From Funneliformis mosseae (Eukaryota > Glomeromycota > Glomeromycetes > Glomerales > Glomeraceae), in the NCBI GenBank assembly GCA_910592005.1, contig CAJVPP010003311.1:1-12006 (forward strand): 12,006 nucleotides of DNA, given 5' to 3'. A program made the translations under genes and the position numbers. The stretch's first letter is position 1. The number at the start of each line of letters is the position of its first letter. Positions 1 to 7,635 of this stretch are shown one piece after another. The notes below the pieces were generated by a model that made no database searches, was not told the origin of the DNA, and saw only the letters and a list, made by a program, of their open reading frames with translations.

Positions 1-22
1 AGCAGTATAATAACCATAACTA

Positions 23-63
23 GCGGCGACAAAGTCGCCGCACACCAACCTAATCTAGTTGGT
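23..63. repeat. Two adjacent perfect hairpins
   Basis: The first inverted repeat pairs GCGGCGAC (23-30) with GTCGCCGC (34-41) around an AAA loop. The second pairs ACCAAC (44-49) with GTTGGT (58-63) around an 8-nt loop. They are the most GC-rich bases in the first kilobase. The GGCGAC core recurs twice near the right end of the window. A transposon terminus, a structured RNA element or a regulatory palindrome are all possible, and nothing here decides between them. The repeats themselves are certain; a function is not. Confidence 0.6.
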
Positions 64-282
64 AACTAATAAAAATATCGGAAAATTATTTGTCGATCAT
101 CATTTAATAAGTTTTTGGTTTATTTTTAAAATAAATTGATATTTTGTGCAACGAATTAAGTGTTTGAAGTCCCTGAATAATTGCATCTCTAGTTGTCTGA
201 TAAATACGAAAAATTAGGGTGTTTTTGTAGGGTGTATGTTGTACAATGATAAAGGAACGTAATGGTATACATGGCCATTTCC

Positions 283-355
283 GTAAGTATATTTTACTTC
301 ATATAAAGTTTCTACTGCGTTTTCAATTTGTGTAAGCACAGTATTTTATTTTTAG
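283..355 (+). other. Candidate 73-nt spliceosomal intron
   Basis: A consensus donor GTAAGT (283-288) follows a possible exon with ATGs at 246 and 263. It is matched by an acceptor TTTTATTTTTAG ending at 355, with a T-rich tract before it. The length suits fungal introns. Joining the flanks gives only short frames: reading from the ATG at 263 continues about a dozen codons past the junction before TAG. The host gene is therefore unidentified and may be a remnant or a non-coding transcript. This call rests on splice-site motifs alone. Confidence 0.25.
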
Positions 356-589
356 CTACTTGATAAATATAAATTTTATAATATTTTTTAGTCGATATTT
401 TCAGTTGCACTCCGCATAAGAATTTTTTTCGTCATTAACTGCTCCAGTACTTGTTGATAGAAACCGCTAGGATATTTACTTCGCTTCTCTGTTTTTACTG
501 CGGCAACGACGGAAATTCAAACCGGCTTGGTTTTTTGGTTAGATAAATTCTTAAATTTTTTTTATTTTTTTTATTACTGCCGCGCCAAC

Positions 590-851
590 TATTGGATGTT
601 AAATGGATGCGATAAAATCATTGCAGAACTTGTAGATATGTTTAAAAAGAAGTCTAACAAAAACCTAGATGAAGATGATTATAATGTTGTTGAAATTAGC
701 ATTCATTGATGCAAGTATAGCATCAAAAAGTTTAGAGATTATTCATGCGTTTTTAGTTCAACAAGAAGATGCCATTAAATATTCAGCATTGGTAAATATT
801 TATGAAAAATTATTTGAAATAAAGTATTTTGGAAAAAATTTTAATGAATAG
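590..851 (+). pseudogene. Pogo/Tigger-type (DDE_1, CENP-B-like) transposase, C-terminal remnant
   Basis: The readable protein has an acidic linker (KNLDEDDYNVVEISI) followed, in a different frame, by SLEIIHAFLVQQEDA and a lysine-containing helical tail ending at TAG 849-851. A short acidic linker, then a hydrophobic helix with a QQED-like motif, then a basic tail is the layout I know from the extreme C-terminus of Tigger/Jerky/CENP-B-like transposases. This is recognised from memory, not by alignment. A frameshift near 695-706 separates the two halves. I see no HTH_CENPB domain or DDE catalytic triad upstream, where the reading dissolves into T-rich sequence. It is therefore a 5'-truncated, broken element rather than an active transposase. 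A chance or host coiled-coil fragment is the alternative. Confidence 0.45.
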
Positions 852-1118
852 TCGCATGACGAAGAAATTTATTTTTATTTATCAATTATTTCCGATTATC
901 TATAAGTTTTTTATTTGTGACGTATAAATTTAACCAATTAATAGTATTACAATGCTATTTTCTCTTAATGTGTTTTAGAGAATATTTTTTCTGCGTGAAA
1001 TCCAAGATCATAAAGAATAAATAAAATTTGTGGTATTCTTCAAAAATTTCTTCTTCATTTCAAATTTTCAAATTGCCAAATGAAAATGGGAAAAATTAGT
1101 TGGAATCGAATTTTATAA
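852..1118. other. AT-rich spacer
   Basis: No reading frame longer than a few dozen codons, no RNA-like structure and no clear repeat is visible here. It lies between the transposase remnant and the Thr-rich ORF. Confidence 0.4.
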
Positions 1119-1259
1119 ACGTTAACAATCACAAATACGGTAGTAACAAATACAATAGCTTGTTTTATTACAACAACGCTAATAGTAACTGCAACAACTA
1201 CAGCAATACGAACAACAACGGTTAAAATGAAAGATGCTGAAATGAGCGCGACTTCATAA
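1119..1259 (+). CDS. Thr-rich open frame of 46 codons, unrecognised
   Basis: An open frame directly after a TAA (1116-1118) runs to TAA 1257-1259. It is dominated by ACA/ACG/GCA/ATA codons, giving repeated runs such as ITTTLIVTATTTAIRTTT, and then a short charged end, VKMKDAEMSATS. Its only ATGs (1227, 1242) are close to the stop, so as it stands it would be an internal or terminal exon or a fragment. The underlying DNA is a degenerate CAA/ACA trinucleotide tract, and a simple repeat can look open by chance. The hydrophilic, non-repetitive tail is the main reason to list it. No function is assigned. Confidence 0.22.
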   Translation, partial: TLTITNTVVTNTIACFITTTLIVTATTTAIRTTTVKMKDAEMSATS

Positions 1260-1374
1260 TGAGTTCATAATTTACAGTTAGGAGTCATGTGAGTTACTTA
1301 TCTACCTTCTCCAAATTAATGTCTCTCCGAAACCTTAGAGATAAACTACCTTTATATCATCCTATAAAAAAAAT

Positions 1375-1566
1375 TGTCCAGAAAATGTTATCGAAAATGT
1401 CCGGGTGCATGTGGAAAATGTCCGGAAAATGTCAAAATCGTCCGGAAAGTGTACCAAAACATGGTGGATTCCTGACATCGCGTGATGTCTTGATATTGTC
1501 CGGAATTTATACCGAAACATGGTGTATTCCGGGATGCTACGGCAAATTCTGGAATTTTTTTTCATA
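1375..1566. repeat. TCCGG-rich repeat with a 58-bp internal duplication
   Basis: GAAAATGT recurs at 1381, 1393, 1413 and 1425, and TCCGG recurs at 1399, 1421, 1441 and 1499. Two diverged copies of a longer unit start at 1441 and 1499 (offset 58). Both read TCCGGAA, then ACC(A/G)AAACATGGTG, then ATTCC. The DNA is CpG-rich against its surroundings. A 92-codon open frame (1289-1567, GTG start) and a 67-codon antisense frame cross it, but both follow from the repeat and neither resembles a known domain. From general memory this resembles a dispersed repeat of glomeromycete genomes; I cannot confirm that here. Confidence 0.6.
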
Positions 1567-1781
1567 GGGCATATAAATTTATTATTGTAATAATATCTTT
1601 TATAATTTTTTTTATTTTAATATGAGTTAGTCTTTAATAAATTTTTAATGAAATGATAATAACTCAAAATTCATGTGAATTAAATAAAAAATGTCTGAAT
1701 TCTGGATTGTTTATAAAAATCGAAATGGTACCAATTGATCCTAAAAAATTTAAAAAGAAATTTCTTTAATTAATTTTTTGG
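1567..1781. other. AT-rich spacer
   Basis: This spacer lies between the TCCGG repeat and the minus-strand remnant. No supported gene, RNA or tandem repeat is visible. Confidence 0.4.
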
Positions 1782-2130
1782 TCACAAGCTCCGCATTCGT
1801 TGCAGCAGCACCATCGAAAAAAAATAAAAGTCATCATCCTTCTCCTTTAAACGAAAAAATTTTAAATATAATATTAGTTATACTTCTTTAAGACAAAACT
1901 TACGAGAAAGTTGATACATTCTCTTTCGAATCTCATGAATTTTAGCTTCAAGATTATTGATTCTAACGAAAACAGCCCCAAGCTCTAGTTTGTTGTAATT
2001 GTTGCGGTTGTTGCTCTACTAGCTTTTTCCAATATTGAATATTTTTAAGTTGGCGATAAAATTCAATTTTGATATTAAAGTATTTAAGATAAATCTTATA
2101 TAATATATAGTTATTAAATAGGGGTAAATT
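1782..2130 (-). pseudogene. Unrecognised charged, Gln-rich helical protein remnant
   Basis: On the minus strand an open frame runs from 2130 to TAG 1965-1963. It includes EFYRQLKNIQYWKKLVEQ followed by a Gln-rich run, PQQLQQTRAW. A second frame takes over at about 1979-1963 and continues through RINNLEAKIHEIRKRMYQL to TAA 1880-1878, then in the same frame to TGA at 1782. Both halves are hydrophilic, helix-forming and heptad-like, and together they read as one coiled-coil protein broken by one frameshift. A donor-like GTAAGT (minus strand, from 1903), a branch-like ACTAAT and an acceptor ending at 1845 could bound a 59-nt intron. Splicing there runs quickly into TGA TGA. No start codon or known domain is seen. 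The reading quality is high for AT-rich DNA, but function is unknown. Confidence 0.4.
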
Positions 2131-2986
2131 TTATGACCACGAAAATAATAAAAATTAAGTGTTTCAGATTACTTTGTCGCAAATTATTTCTTCTCCAGAT
2201 TATGTTAAATATTATATAGTAGATCAAAAATAATGTGAATGTTAAATTATTTTTTATAGAACAAATGAAAAAATGGAATCAAATATAATGAGAAAATGCT
2301 TGCCTATTTATATAATCAATAACTGAAAAATAAAGAACTTTTACTTCGCTGTGATCGCACCCATAAAGAGGTGAGGAGCCTAAAAAACAAAACAAAAAAA
2401 AAACATATTAAAATTATAAAAAGAAAATGGTTAGTTCAAAAATTTATCTACGCTATAAATAATCGTAATATTTGTTAAATTATCTTATAAGCCCTTCTTA
2501 GAATAGGCCTAGAAACATTATTATAATATCGATTGTTGTTTATTTCAGTACAATTTCAGGTTAACAGGGATAACAAAATTTCGATAGTTGAACCACTAGC
2601 ACTCGATAGCCAATTTATAATATTGTATAGCAGAAATAAGATGAGAAAATTTTCAACTCGTTTTTAATTCAAATTTTTGAATATTAGTTTTTGGGTCATC
2701 AGATTTAAAAACATTTAGCTAGTTTTAATTTATAATACACAAAATTATATGAAAGAGAAGTTATAATAAATTCAATAATATTTTGTTCACACAAAACTTA
2801 GTACGGTAATGTATTGCTTCTTTTTTTCCTTCATATAAATATTTAGTGAAAGCGTTATTATCTATTGACATAAATGAAACTCGAATAATACCAAGATACA
2901 ATACATTAAACATGTATTCGGTTTTAATCATTCGTCGAAAAAATATTTTTCCGCTGATCTAACTTTGGTTGTTATGCTAGTTATTT
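2131..2986. other. AT-rich region without a recognisable gene
   Basis: Only short frames occur, for example 28 codons from the ATG at 2133 and 24 open codons at 2159-2233. I see no tRNA or rRNA fold, no tandem array and no domain-like peptide. The least AT-rich patch, near 2345-2385, does not fold into a cloverleaf. Confidence 0.4.
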
Positions 2987-2991
2987 AAACA

Positions 2992-3022
<31 letters not shown>

Positions 3023-3027
3023 TGTTT
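2987..3027. repeat. 41-bp A/T palindrome
   Basis: AAACA followed by 14 T (2987-3005) is matched by 17 A and TGTTT (3006-3027). This makes a perfect 19-bp stem with a 3-nt A loop. The AAACA/TGTTT caps make it more than two abutting homopolymers. It may be a cruciform-prone site, a transposon junction with head-to-head poly(A) tails, or a fold-back from slippage. Confidence 0.75.
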
Positions 3028-3370
3028 GTAAGGCCGGGCAAAAAAATTTTTAAATTTGACACGGTCACTCGGAATCCTTTAATAAAATAATGATAATTCA
3101 ATTAATGTATCTTATATAAATAAAGTGACAAAATTTAGCCCTATAGTTTTAAATAAACTACTTTTGTGCTAACTATTCTACTACTGTAATTCAAAATAAT
3201 AAATTGGACATTTGATGGAAGGTTGCAACTTTACATTATCTTTTCAACATTTTATTTTCAAATCGCTTAATATCTTAATTATCTGAATGAACAAACAACC
3301 ATAATCATTAAAAATATCGTAAAAAAAATTTATCAATCAATTTACAAATAATTAAAATAGTCAACAAGTG
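3028..3370. other. Spacer with no supported gene
   Basis: The spacer begins with a small GC-containing patch (GGCCGGGC near 3032) followed by AT-rich sequence. No ORF, RNA or array can be supported. Confidence 0.4.
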
Positions 3371-3381
3371 ATGGAAATTCT

Positions 3382-3660
3382 TCACCAATTTATGATCTTG
3401 GATAATTTCCTTAAACTGGCGTTCGGATTCTGTCTTCGTGTCACCACTTCAAGACAACTACGATAAAAGATGAAACTATGTTGTATCTTAAATAGGTTTA
3501 TACTAAATCGATTAGATAATCTTGGATTAGTTAACAAGTTTATCCTGGAATAACGAGCCCATCGAAATGGTGTTCTGGAAGACAATTATATGTTAATTTA
3601 CTTTTGAACTCATCTAGTTCATCCGAATTACATTACCATTAATTAGATTTTTTTTTTTGA
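3382..3660 (-). pseudogene. Possible decayed coding segment in a GC-richer island
   Basis: This island is clearly less AT-rich than its flanks. On the minus strand a frame from about 3640 reads DELDEFKSKLTYNCLPEHHF before stopping at a TAA. A second frame gives a 67-codon open stretch (3585-3382) that begins straight after a stop and has no ATG. A third frame gives a hydrophilic stretch, TKTESERQFKEIIQDHKL, that continues past 3382. Three competing readings mean the true frame cannot be chosen from sequence alone. The base composition and charged peptides favour an old exon, but no family is recognised. Confidence 0.22.
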
Positions 3661-3746
3661 ATAAGGAAGATTGTAACGAGTAAATTGTTTTTGTCAATTT
3701 AGTTTATCAAATTTTTTAATTCTTAAATATTGCAAAGTCTATTCAA

Positions 3747-3887
3747 ATGTCATTATTAGGAAGCATATTTAATAAAGTTTCTGCCAGTAAAACGAATTTC
3801 TTTTTAAGGTTTAAGAGTGTTTTATTGTCACATTCCTCTGTCAATCAATTGGGCCATAAGTACCTGTCAAAAAATATTTTTTTTTAA
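3747..3887 (+). CDS. 46-codon ORF with a mitochondrial-presequence-like start
   Basis: ATG at 3747 opens MSLLGSIFNKVSASKTNFFL, followed by RFKSVLLSHSSVNQ and GHKYLSKN, ending at TAA 3885-3887. The first 35 residues contain Lys, Arg, Ser and hydrophobics with no acidic residue, and could form an amphipathic helix, as mitochondrial targeting presequences do. The mature part would be almost absent. It may therefore be a first exon (a weak donor GTACCT lies at 3860), a truncated gene or a chance ORF. No downstream exon is convincing: 3888-4113 is largely T-tracts. No homology is recognised. Confidence 0.22.
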   Translation: MSLLGSIFNKVSASKTNFFLRFKSVLLSHSSVNQLGHKYLSKNIFF

Positions 3888-4020
3888 TAAATTCAATTAT
3901 ATATTTATTTCGATTGAGGTTTTAATTTTAATTTTTATTGTTATAGATATTTTTTTTTCCCGATTTTCTAAGTTCATGTATTATTACGGTACAGTATATA
4001 AATTTTTCTATTTTTTTTTC

Positions 4021-4068
4021 CTGCAAATGAAGGAGCAAGAGAAATACACAAATCGTCTTTTCACTTAC
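4021..4068 (-). other. Candidate 48-nt intron, minus strand
   Basis: Read on the minus strand, GTAAGT (4068-4063) follows ATGATACAT and leads to a pyrimidine-rich tract with acceptor TTCATTTGCAG ending at 4021. Splicing would extend a short open frame (from about 4132, including NKNLKKNYFRSHD) by a few codons to a TAG. Both splice sites are close to consensus, but the flanking coding potential is minimal. The stretch could be antisense to the plus-strand frame covering 3817-4113. Confidence 0.22.
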
Positions 4069-4325
4069 ATGTATCATGGCTGCGGAAATAATTTTTTTTT
4101 AAATTCTTATTAGCGGCAATATTGGAAACAAGGGTTCATTTTTGAAATTATTATAAAATGACTATAATAAAATATGATTGTTGAATTAGAAAATTCCTTT
4201 TTTATTATTATTATAAACTTTTAAATATGAAGTTTTATTTATTTTATTTTTTTATTAATGATTCATTTATAATATAATATTTAATAAAAAAAAATAATAA
4301 ATAATCGTGTCGATGAAATAATGCT

Positions 4326-4466
4326 GCTGGTAAAACATTTGTCAGCGAAATGATTATGTCAGTGAAATAATCATCAGTGAAATGTTTGTCAGTGAAATGA
4401 TCCAGTCGGTAAAGTGTTTATCAGTAAAATAATGGTCAGTAAATCATTTAACAGTGAAATGAACTG
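4326..4466. repeat. Degenerate tandem array, 15/17-bp period
   Basis: Nine units resembling GTCAGTGAAATGATT start at 4326, 4341, 4358, 4373, 4388, 4405, 4420, 4435 and 4450. Spacings are 15 or 17 bp only. The units differ mainly at G/A in GTGAAA and in the last three bases. No protein reading is favoured because the 17-bp steps break the frame. The array marks the boundary where the strongly AT-rich, CpG-poor block begins. Confidence 0.75.
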
Positions 4467-5524
4467 GACCTACACTGTCTTTTATTGAAACTTCTCCAAA
4501 TAATGAAGCCAAAAATTAGTTAAAGTAACAAAAGAATTTGAAATATTAAGAAAAATATTGGTATTTAGTTACTTACAATTATATTAACTCACAGCATATG
4601 GTTTTGAATGTTCAAAAATAACATATTCTAACAAGTATGAAGCACCTAAAAAGATAGAAAATTAATGAAAAAATAAAAGAAAAAAGAATTTAAATTTCAA
4701 ATTAAGTTGTATGATTGTACTGTGTCACTAATTTTCAAATATTTTTACAAAAATAATAAATTAAACAAAAGTCTTGAATGTGAAACTTTCATTATATACT
4801 GATTAGAATTTTGTAAAAATAATATCAATATATTGGTCAAATCGAGAGTATTACAATAATATATTTTTTATCTTAAATGGATCACTAGATGCTAAGATAA
4901 TTAAAATTGAAGAAATGTTATTTTTATATTATTATTATTATTATTATTGGATTATTAATTAATAGACAATATTTTAGTATTATAGAAAAGGTTACCACTG
5001 AATCTAAGTAAAAGTGAGATTTTTGGATTTTCACTTATCATGTAGAAAAATGAGAAGTTTTTAATAACAAATGATTTTCAGATACTGATAGAAAGAGAAA
5101 TACCCTAAAATTGTAAGTTTTGAGAATAGAATCATTACATTAAAGAATTTTAGAAAAAGGTTTATTACTTAGCCTATAAATAAAATATAAATAATAGTTT
5201 AAGATACTTTACATAATACAATATTTTACCAAAGGATCTGGTAAGAAAAGAAATGTTGGAAATCTTATTTAATAAAAAATTATTTATTTTGGTCATATGA
5301 TAACATCAATGAATGAGATAATAATTATTATTTTAATTTATTTAGAAAAGTTAATAAGAGTGAAAGCAAAAGTGTAAACAGTATAATTAGCAGCTCTTAA
5401 AATAATATTAAACAATTTTATAAAAAGCAAAAATGTAACAATATGCAAAATTTATTAAATAATAGAAGAAAAAATATTAAGATACATTAAGTAGAAAGAG
5501 AAGAAAAAGGAAAAGAAAAATAAT
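4467..5524 (+). other. AT-rich stretch with two weak coding-like segments
   Basis: No intact gene is present. At 4686-4860 one plus frame has a single stop in about 58 codons and contains EFKFQIKLYDCTVSLIFKYF and then NKSLECETFIIY. At 5245-5520 another plus frame has four stops in about 90 codons and contains KSYLIKNYLFWSYDNIN and KVNKSESKSVNSIISSS. Both are somewhat more open than the roughly one-in-ten stop rate expected at this composition, and their peptides look mixed and charged. They may be remnants of one transposon-type protein, but no family is recognised and chance is a serious alternative. Confidence 0.2.
4928..4948. repeat. (ATT)7 microsatellite
   Basis: Seven perfect ATT units are flanked by less regular AT sequence. 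Confidence 0.85.
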
Positions 5525-5957
5525 TTATTTTAATAAATTTTTCACATAAAGCTGATCAAGAACATGATTATAATTACTATTGAGTTGCTCAACTGATTAA
5601 CTTAATGTTTGAATTCTTTTATGATCTTGTGAATAGCCGTTCTTTTAAAGAAAATACTGTATAATTCTTTTTTGTGTTGATCTTTAAGATAGTTAAATCT
5701 ATTATCTTGATGATATAAATAAGATAAAGTTCAATTAATTTCATTTCTAAAAGATTACATTTTGCAAAAATTCCAGAAATTTGAAAAAATGAATTGGAAA
5801 GTTGTTCTTTTAAGCTTAAATTTTCTTGATATAATTCTAATTTTTTTGACAAATATGAGTTTTTTTAGACTTTTTGATAAGAACTTGTAATCTGAACAGA
5901 TACTTTAGAAATATAAAGTTAGACATTTTTATTTGACAATAGAGGTTGTGATAACAA
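5525..5957 (-). pseudogene. Multiply frameshifted coiled-coil protein remnant
   Basis: Read from high to low coordinates, the protein-like signal passes through three frames. The first (about 5950-5740) contains SKVSVQITSSYQKV, a TAA, then KNSYLSKKLELYQENLSLKE and KCNLLEMKLIELYLIY. The second (about 5720-5650) contains DNRFNYLKDQHKKELYSIF. The third (about 5640-5525) contains NGYSQDHKRIQTLS, a TAA, then SVEQLNSNYNHVLDQLYVKN, ending at TAA 5527-5525. Hydrophobic residues at heptad spacing with Glu/Lys/Gln between them indicate a coiled coil. The 77-codon uninterrupted frame (5852-5619, TTG start) is only the middle of this and drifts out of the coding frame in its second half. No catalytic domain is seen. 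I read it as a dead gene or transposon accessory protein. Confidence 0.4.
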
Positions 5958-6098
5958 ATTCTAAATAAAGAAAACTCATATTTTAAAAATTTATAGTATA
6001 GTGAAATAAGCAAAAAGTTAATATGCTGCAGTTATATTAAATGAAAGAATATACTGTCACAGTTTATACAAATGATAAGCATGCATATAACTATCTAT

Positions 6099-6272
6099 CT
6101 ACTTAGCTAAACCAGTAAGAGTATACATTTTTCCTTCACCTTTTAATTTAGGACTATTCATAAATATATCTGGCTCACCTTGAAAAATTCTTTCACTTTT
6201 GTATTCTCTTTGATGATATCACAGGTCGAATGAAAAGCTATCAGATGATTATTGGTCACCTGATAATTCTCT
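6099..6272 (-). pseudogene. C-terminal fragment of an unrecognised protein
   Basis: A minus-strand frame of 57 codons ends at TAG 6101-6099 with only TAA and TGA interrupting it. The terminal part reads QREYKSERIFQGEP, DIFMNSPKLKGEG, then KMYTLTGLAK. Its mix of Gly, Pro, Glu and Lys is unusual for random DNA at this base composition. The upstream part contains RELSGDQ and SSDSFSFDL. It is the same strand as the remnants on either side (5525-5957 and 6794-7070), so all three could derive from one decayed gene. No domain is recognised. Confidence 0.33.
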
Positions 6273-6793
6273 TTTTTTTAATCAAATCTGGTTTAAAAGA
6301 AATTCGATAACCCTACATGATTTCTAACCAGTTTTTGGTGATAATCAGAAATAATTTATGGAACTTTCAGGTTGGGATAATTCAGGTAAATATCATATAA
6401 ATTTAAGACAAATATCAGAAGAAACATCAGATATCCTTATATAACCTGATGTATATATAATTTTTTGATAAATTAAGTATATATTGTTTTTATGTAGAGC
6501 CTGATGTTTAATTTATATATCGATATAGATAATTAATTTCATGTAATATACTGACTTTATTTAATATTATATAATAAATAATATTTAAAAATAAAATAAA
6601 ATATTATATAATTCATTGTTCTATTACTATATCTATTGTTGTAATATGCTATTAATAAATGATATGCTATTGATAATTATATTGTTAAACACTATTAATT
6701 AAACACAACGTTCTACATATATAAAAAATAAACAATTAATTATAAACGAAAATAAATTACAATTATTAGTAAATAAACACAGTTCTATTCAGA
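6273..6793. other. AT-rich region, no gene seen
   Basis: Short CCTGAT/ATCAGG motifs recur (near 6259, 6388, 6425, 6444 and 6500) in both orientations, which suggests small degenerate inverted repeats. The stretch is otherwise nearly pure A/T, with no frame, RNA fold or array that can be supported. Confidence 0.4.
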
Positions 6794-7070
6794 TCAGTAT
6801 AAAGACGAAATGGTCCATTTTGAAACATCAAAAGGCGGCTTAGAGTTGTCTACATATATATTATCATCATATCACCTTTTCCTTGCAACTTTGATGTTTG
6901 GATAATTTCTCCTATAGAATCTGCATATCGTAAGAATCATCGAATCTAATAAAAAAATTTAAATCATATTCAATAATTGTTATTAATAAATTTATAATAT
7001 TACATACTATCAATAATTATTAAATGCTAAAATCAGTATCTTACCTTTTGTGATCTCCATCTCTCAGTGA
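6794..7070 (-). pseudogene. Decayed two-exon gene fragment
   Basis: On the minus strand, a short first exon (ATG at 7060-7058, MEITK) or an upstream frame reading RDGDHK meets a strong intron candidate at 7044-6946. Beyond it, one frame contains RYADSIGEIIQTSKLQGKG. A shifted frame then reads YDDNIYVDNSKPPFDVSKW and continues to TGA 6796-6794. The 6800-6870 part is GC-richer (CCGCC) and its Pro, Trp and Asp content is far from random for this composition. At least one frameshift joins the two segments. No family is recognised. It may share an origin with the fragment at 6099-6272, where a Lys/Gly-rich KLKGEGKMY resembles KLQGKGDM here. Confidence 0.33.
6946..7044 (-). other. Candidate 99-nt intron
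   Basis: Read on the minus strand, AAAAG is followed by the donor GTAAGA at 7044-7039. The acceptor TTTTTTTATTAG ends at 6946, preceded by a T-rich tract. The interior is extremely AT-rich while both flanks are less so, as expected for intron against exon. Length and motifs fit fungal introns. This is the best splice-site pair in the window. Confidence 0.4.
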
Positions 7071-7190
7071 TAGTCAGTGATCCAAATGATCTCAAATGAC
7101 TCAAATGATTAGTCACATATCATTTAGATTATTTTGGTATCAAATGACAAATGATACGATCATTTTCTGAACTAATCATTTTTTCATATT
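7071..7190. repeat. Degenerate CAAATGA repeats with an 11-bp inverted repeat
   Basis: CAAATGA recurs at 7083, 7093, 7102, 7141 and 7148, with reverse forms (ATCATTT) between them. AAATGATTAGT (7103-7113) is the exact inverse of ACTAATCATTT (7171-7181). AGTGAT and GTCAGTGAT at 7065-7080 resemble the 15-bp units of 4326-4466. This may be another decayed copy of the same repeat family or a small foldback element. Confidence 0.5.
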
Positions 7191-7304
7191 TATGTACAAA
7201 TCAGGTAATTATATTATTTGATGATCTTTAACATATTTATTAAATGTGTATATGTAGTAGGTTCAACTCACTAAAATAAACCTATTCTTGACTAATAGTA
7301 ATAG

Positions 7305-7634
7305 ACTTACTAACCTATTAATAATATTGATCCTATTATTTATAATCAATTAATTACTGCGCTTTTAGTTGATGAATGGTATTATATTATTAATCAACTG
7401 CTTAATAATCAAACTTCTGGACTGTCTAAAATTTTTAATAAGATACTCAAATATCTTAGACTAGTTACTAAAAAATATTTCTGATTTATCATCTGCAGCT
7501 ACTTAAGCTTTATATTGATTCTGAGTCATTAGAATATGACAAATGTTTATTTGATTCTAAAACCTAAACTATGACAATTTGATCTTAATAATACCAGATC
7601 AATCACCTTCTTAAATATTCAAATAAGGCCTTCG
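7305..7634 (+). pseudogene. LINE (non-LTR retrotransposon) reverse-transcriptase remnant
   Basis: One plus frame runs for 110 codons with four stops (TAA 7311, TGA 7482, TAG at about 7533, TGA at about 7572). It contains PINNIDPIIYNQLITALLVD, then EWYYIINQLLNNQTSGLSKI, and further on LILKPKL, a TGA, and QFDLNNTRSITFL. A stretch about selecting or partitioning ends, followed by a Lys-Pro motif and then an (L/I)NNTRPI(T/S)LL motif, matches the start of the RVT_1 domain of LINE-type polymerases in the families I know. Here the P of RPI has become S. The second TGA falls where a Trp is common. The catalytic YADD region is absent because the frame dissolves into A-rich sequence after 7634. It is 5'- and 3'-truncated and inactive. 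The LINE call is recognition from memory; the frame integrity is seen directly. Confidence 0.6.
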
Positions 7635-7635
7635 T

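Noticed and set aside
1362..1565. 67-codon minus-strand frame
   Set aside because: It is antisense of the TCCGG repeat and repeats itself in step with the DNA repeat.
1289..1567. 92-codon plus-strand frame as a real gene
   Set aside because: GTG start, no recognisable domain, and over half of it is the dispersed-looking repeat. Kept only as part of the repeat entry.
2341..2390. Possible tRNA or snoRNA in a less AT-rich patch
   Set aside because: No cloverleaf stems, no T-loop motif and no convincing C/D boxes could be paired.
3817..4113. 98-codon plus-strand frame, Phe/Ile-rich
   Set aside because: It starts out of frame with the better ATG at 3747, runs through poly-T tracts and has no domain-like segment.
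4326..4466. CRISPR array
   Set aside because: Units of 15-17 bp abut one another with no unique spacers, and the context is eukaryotic.
4477..5880. A single long frame readable throughout if all stops are taken as Gln/Trp
   Set aside because: The stop density (about 7-9 per 100 codons) is near the chance rate for this composition, and the reading stays equally 'plausible' across the antisense of another remnant, which shows it is not evidence of coding or of a changed code.
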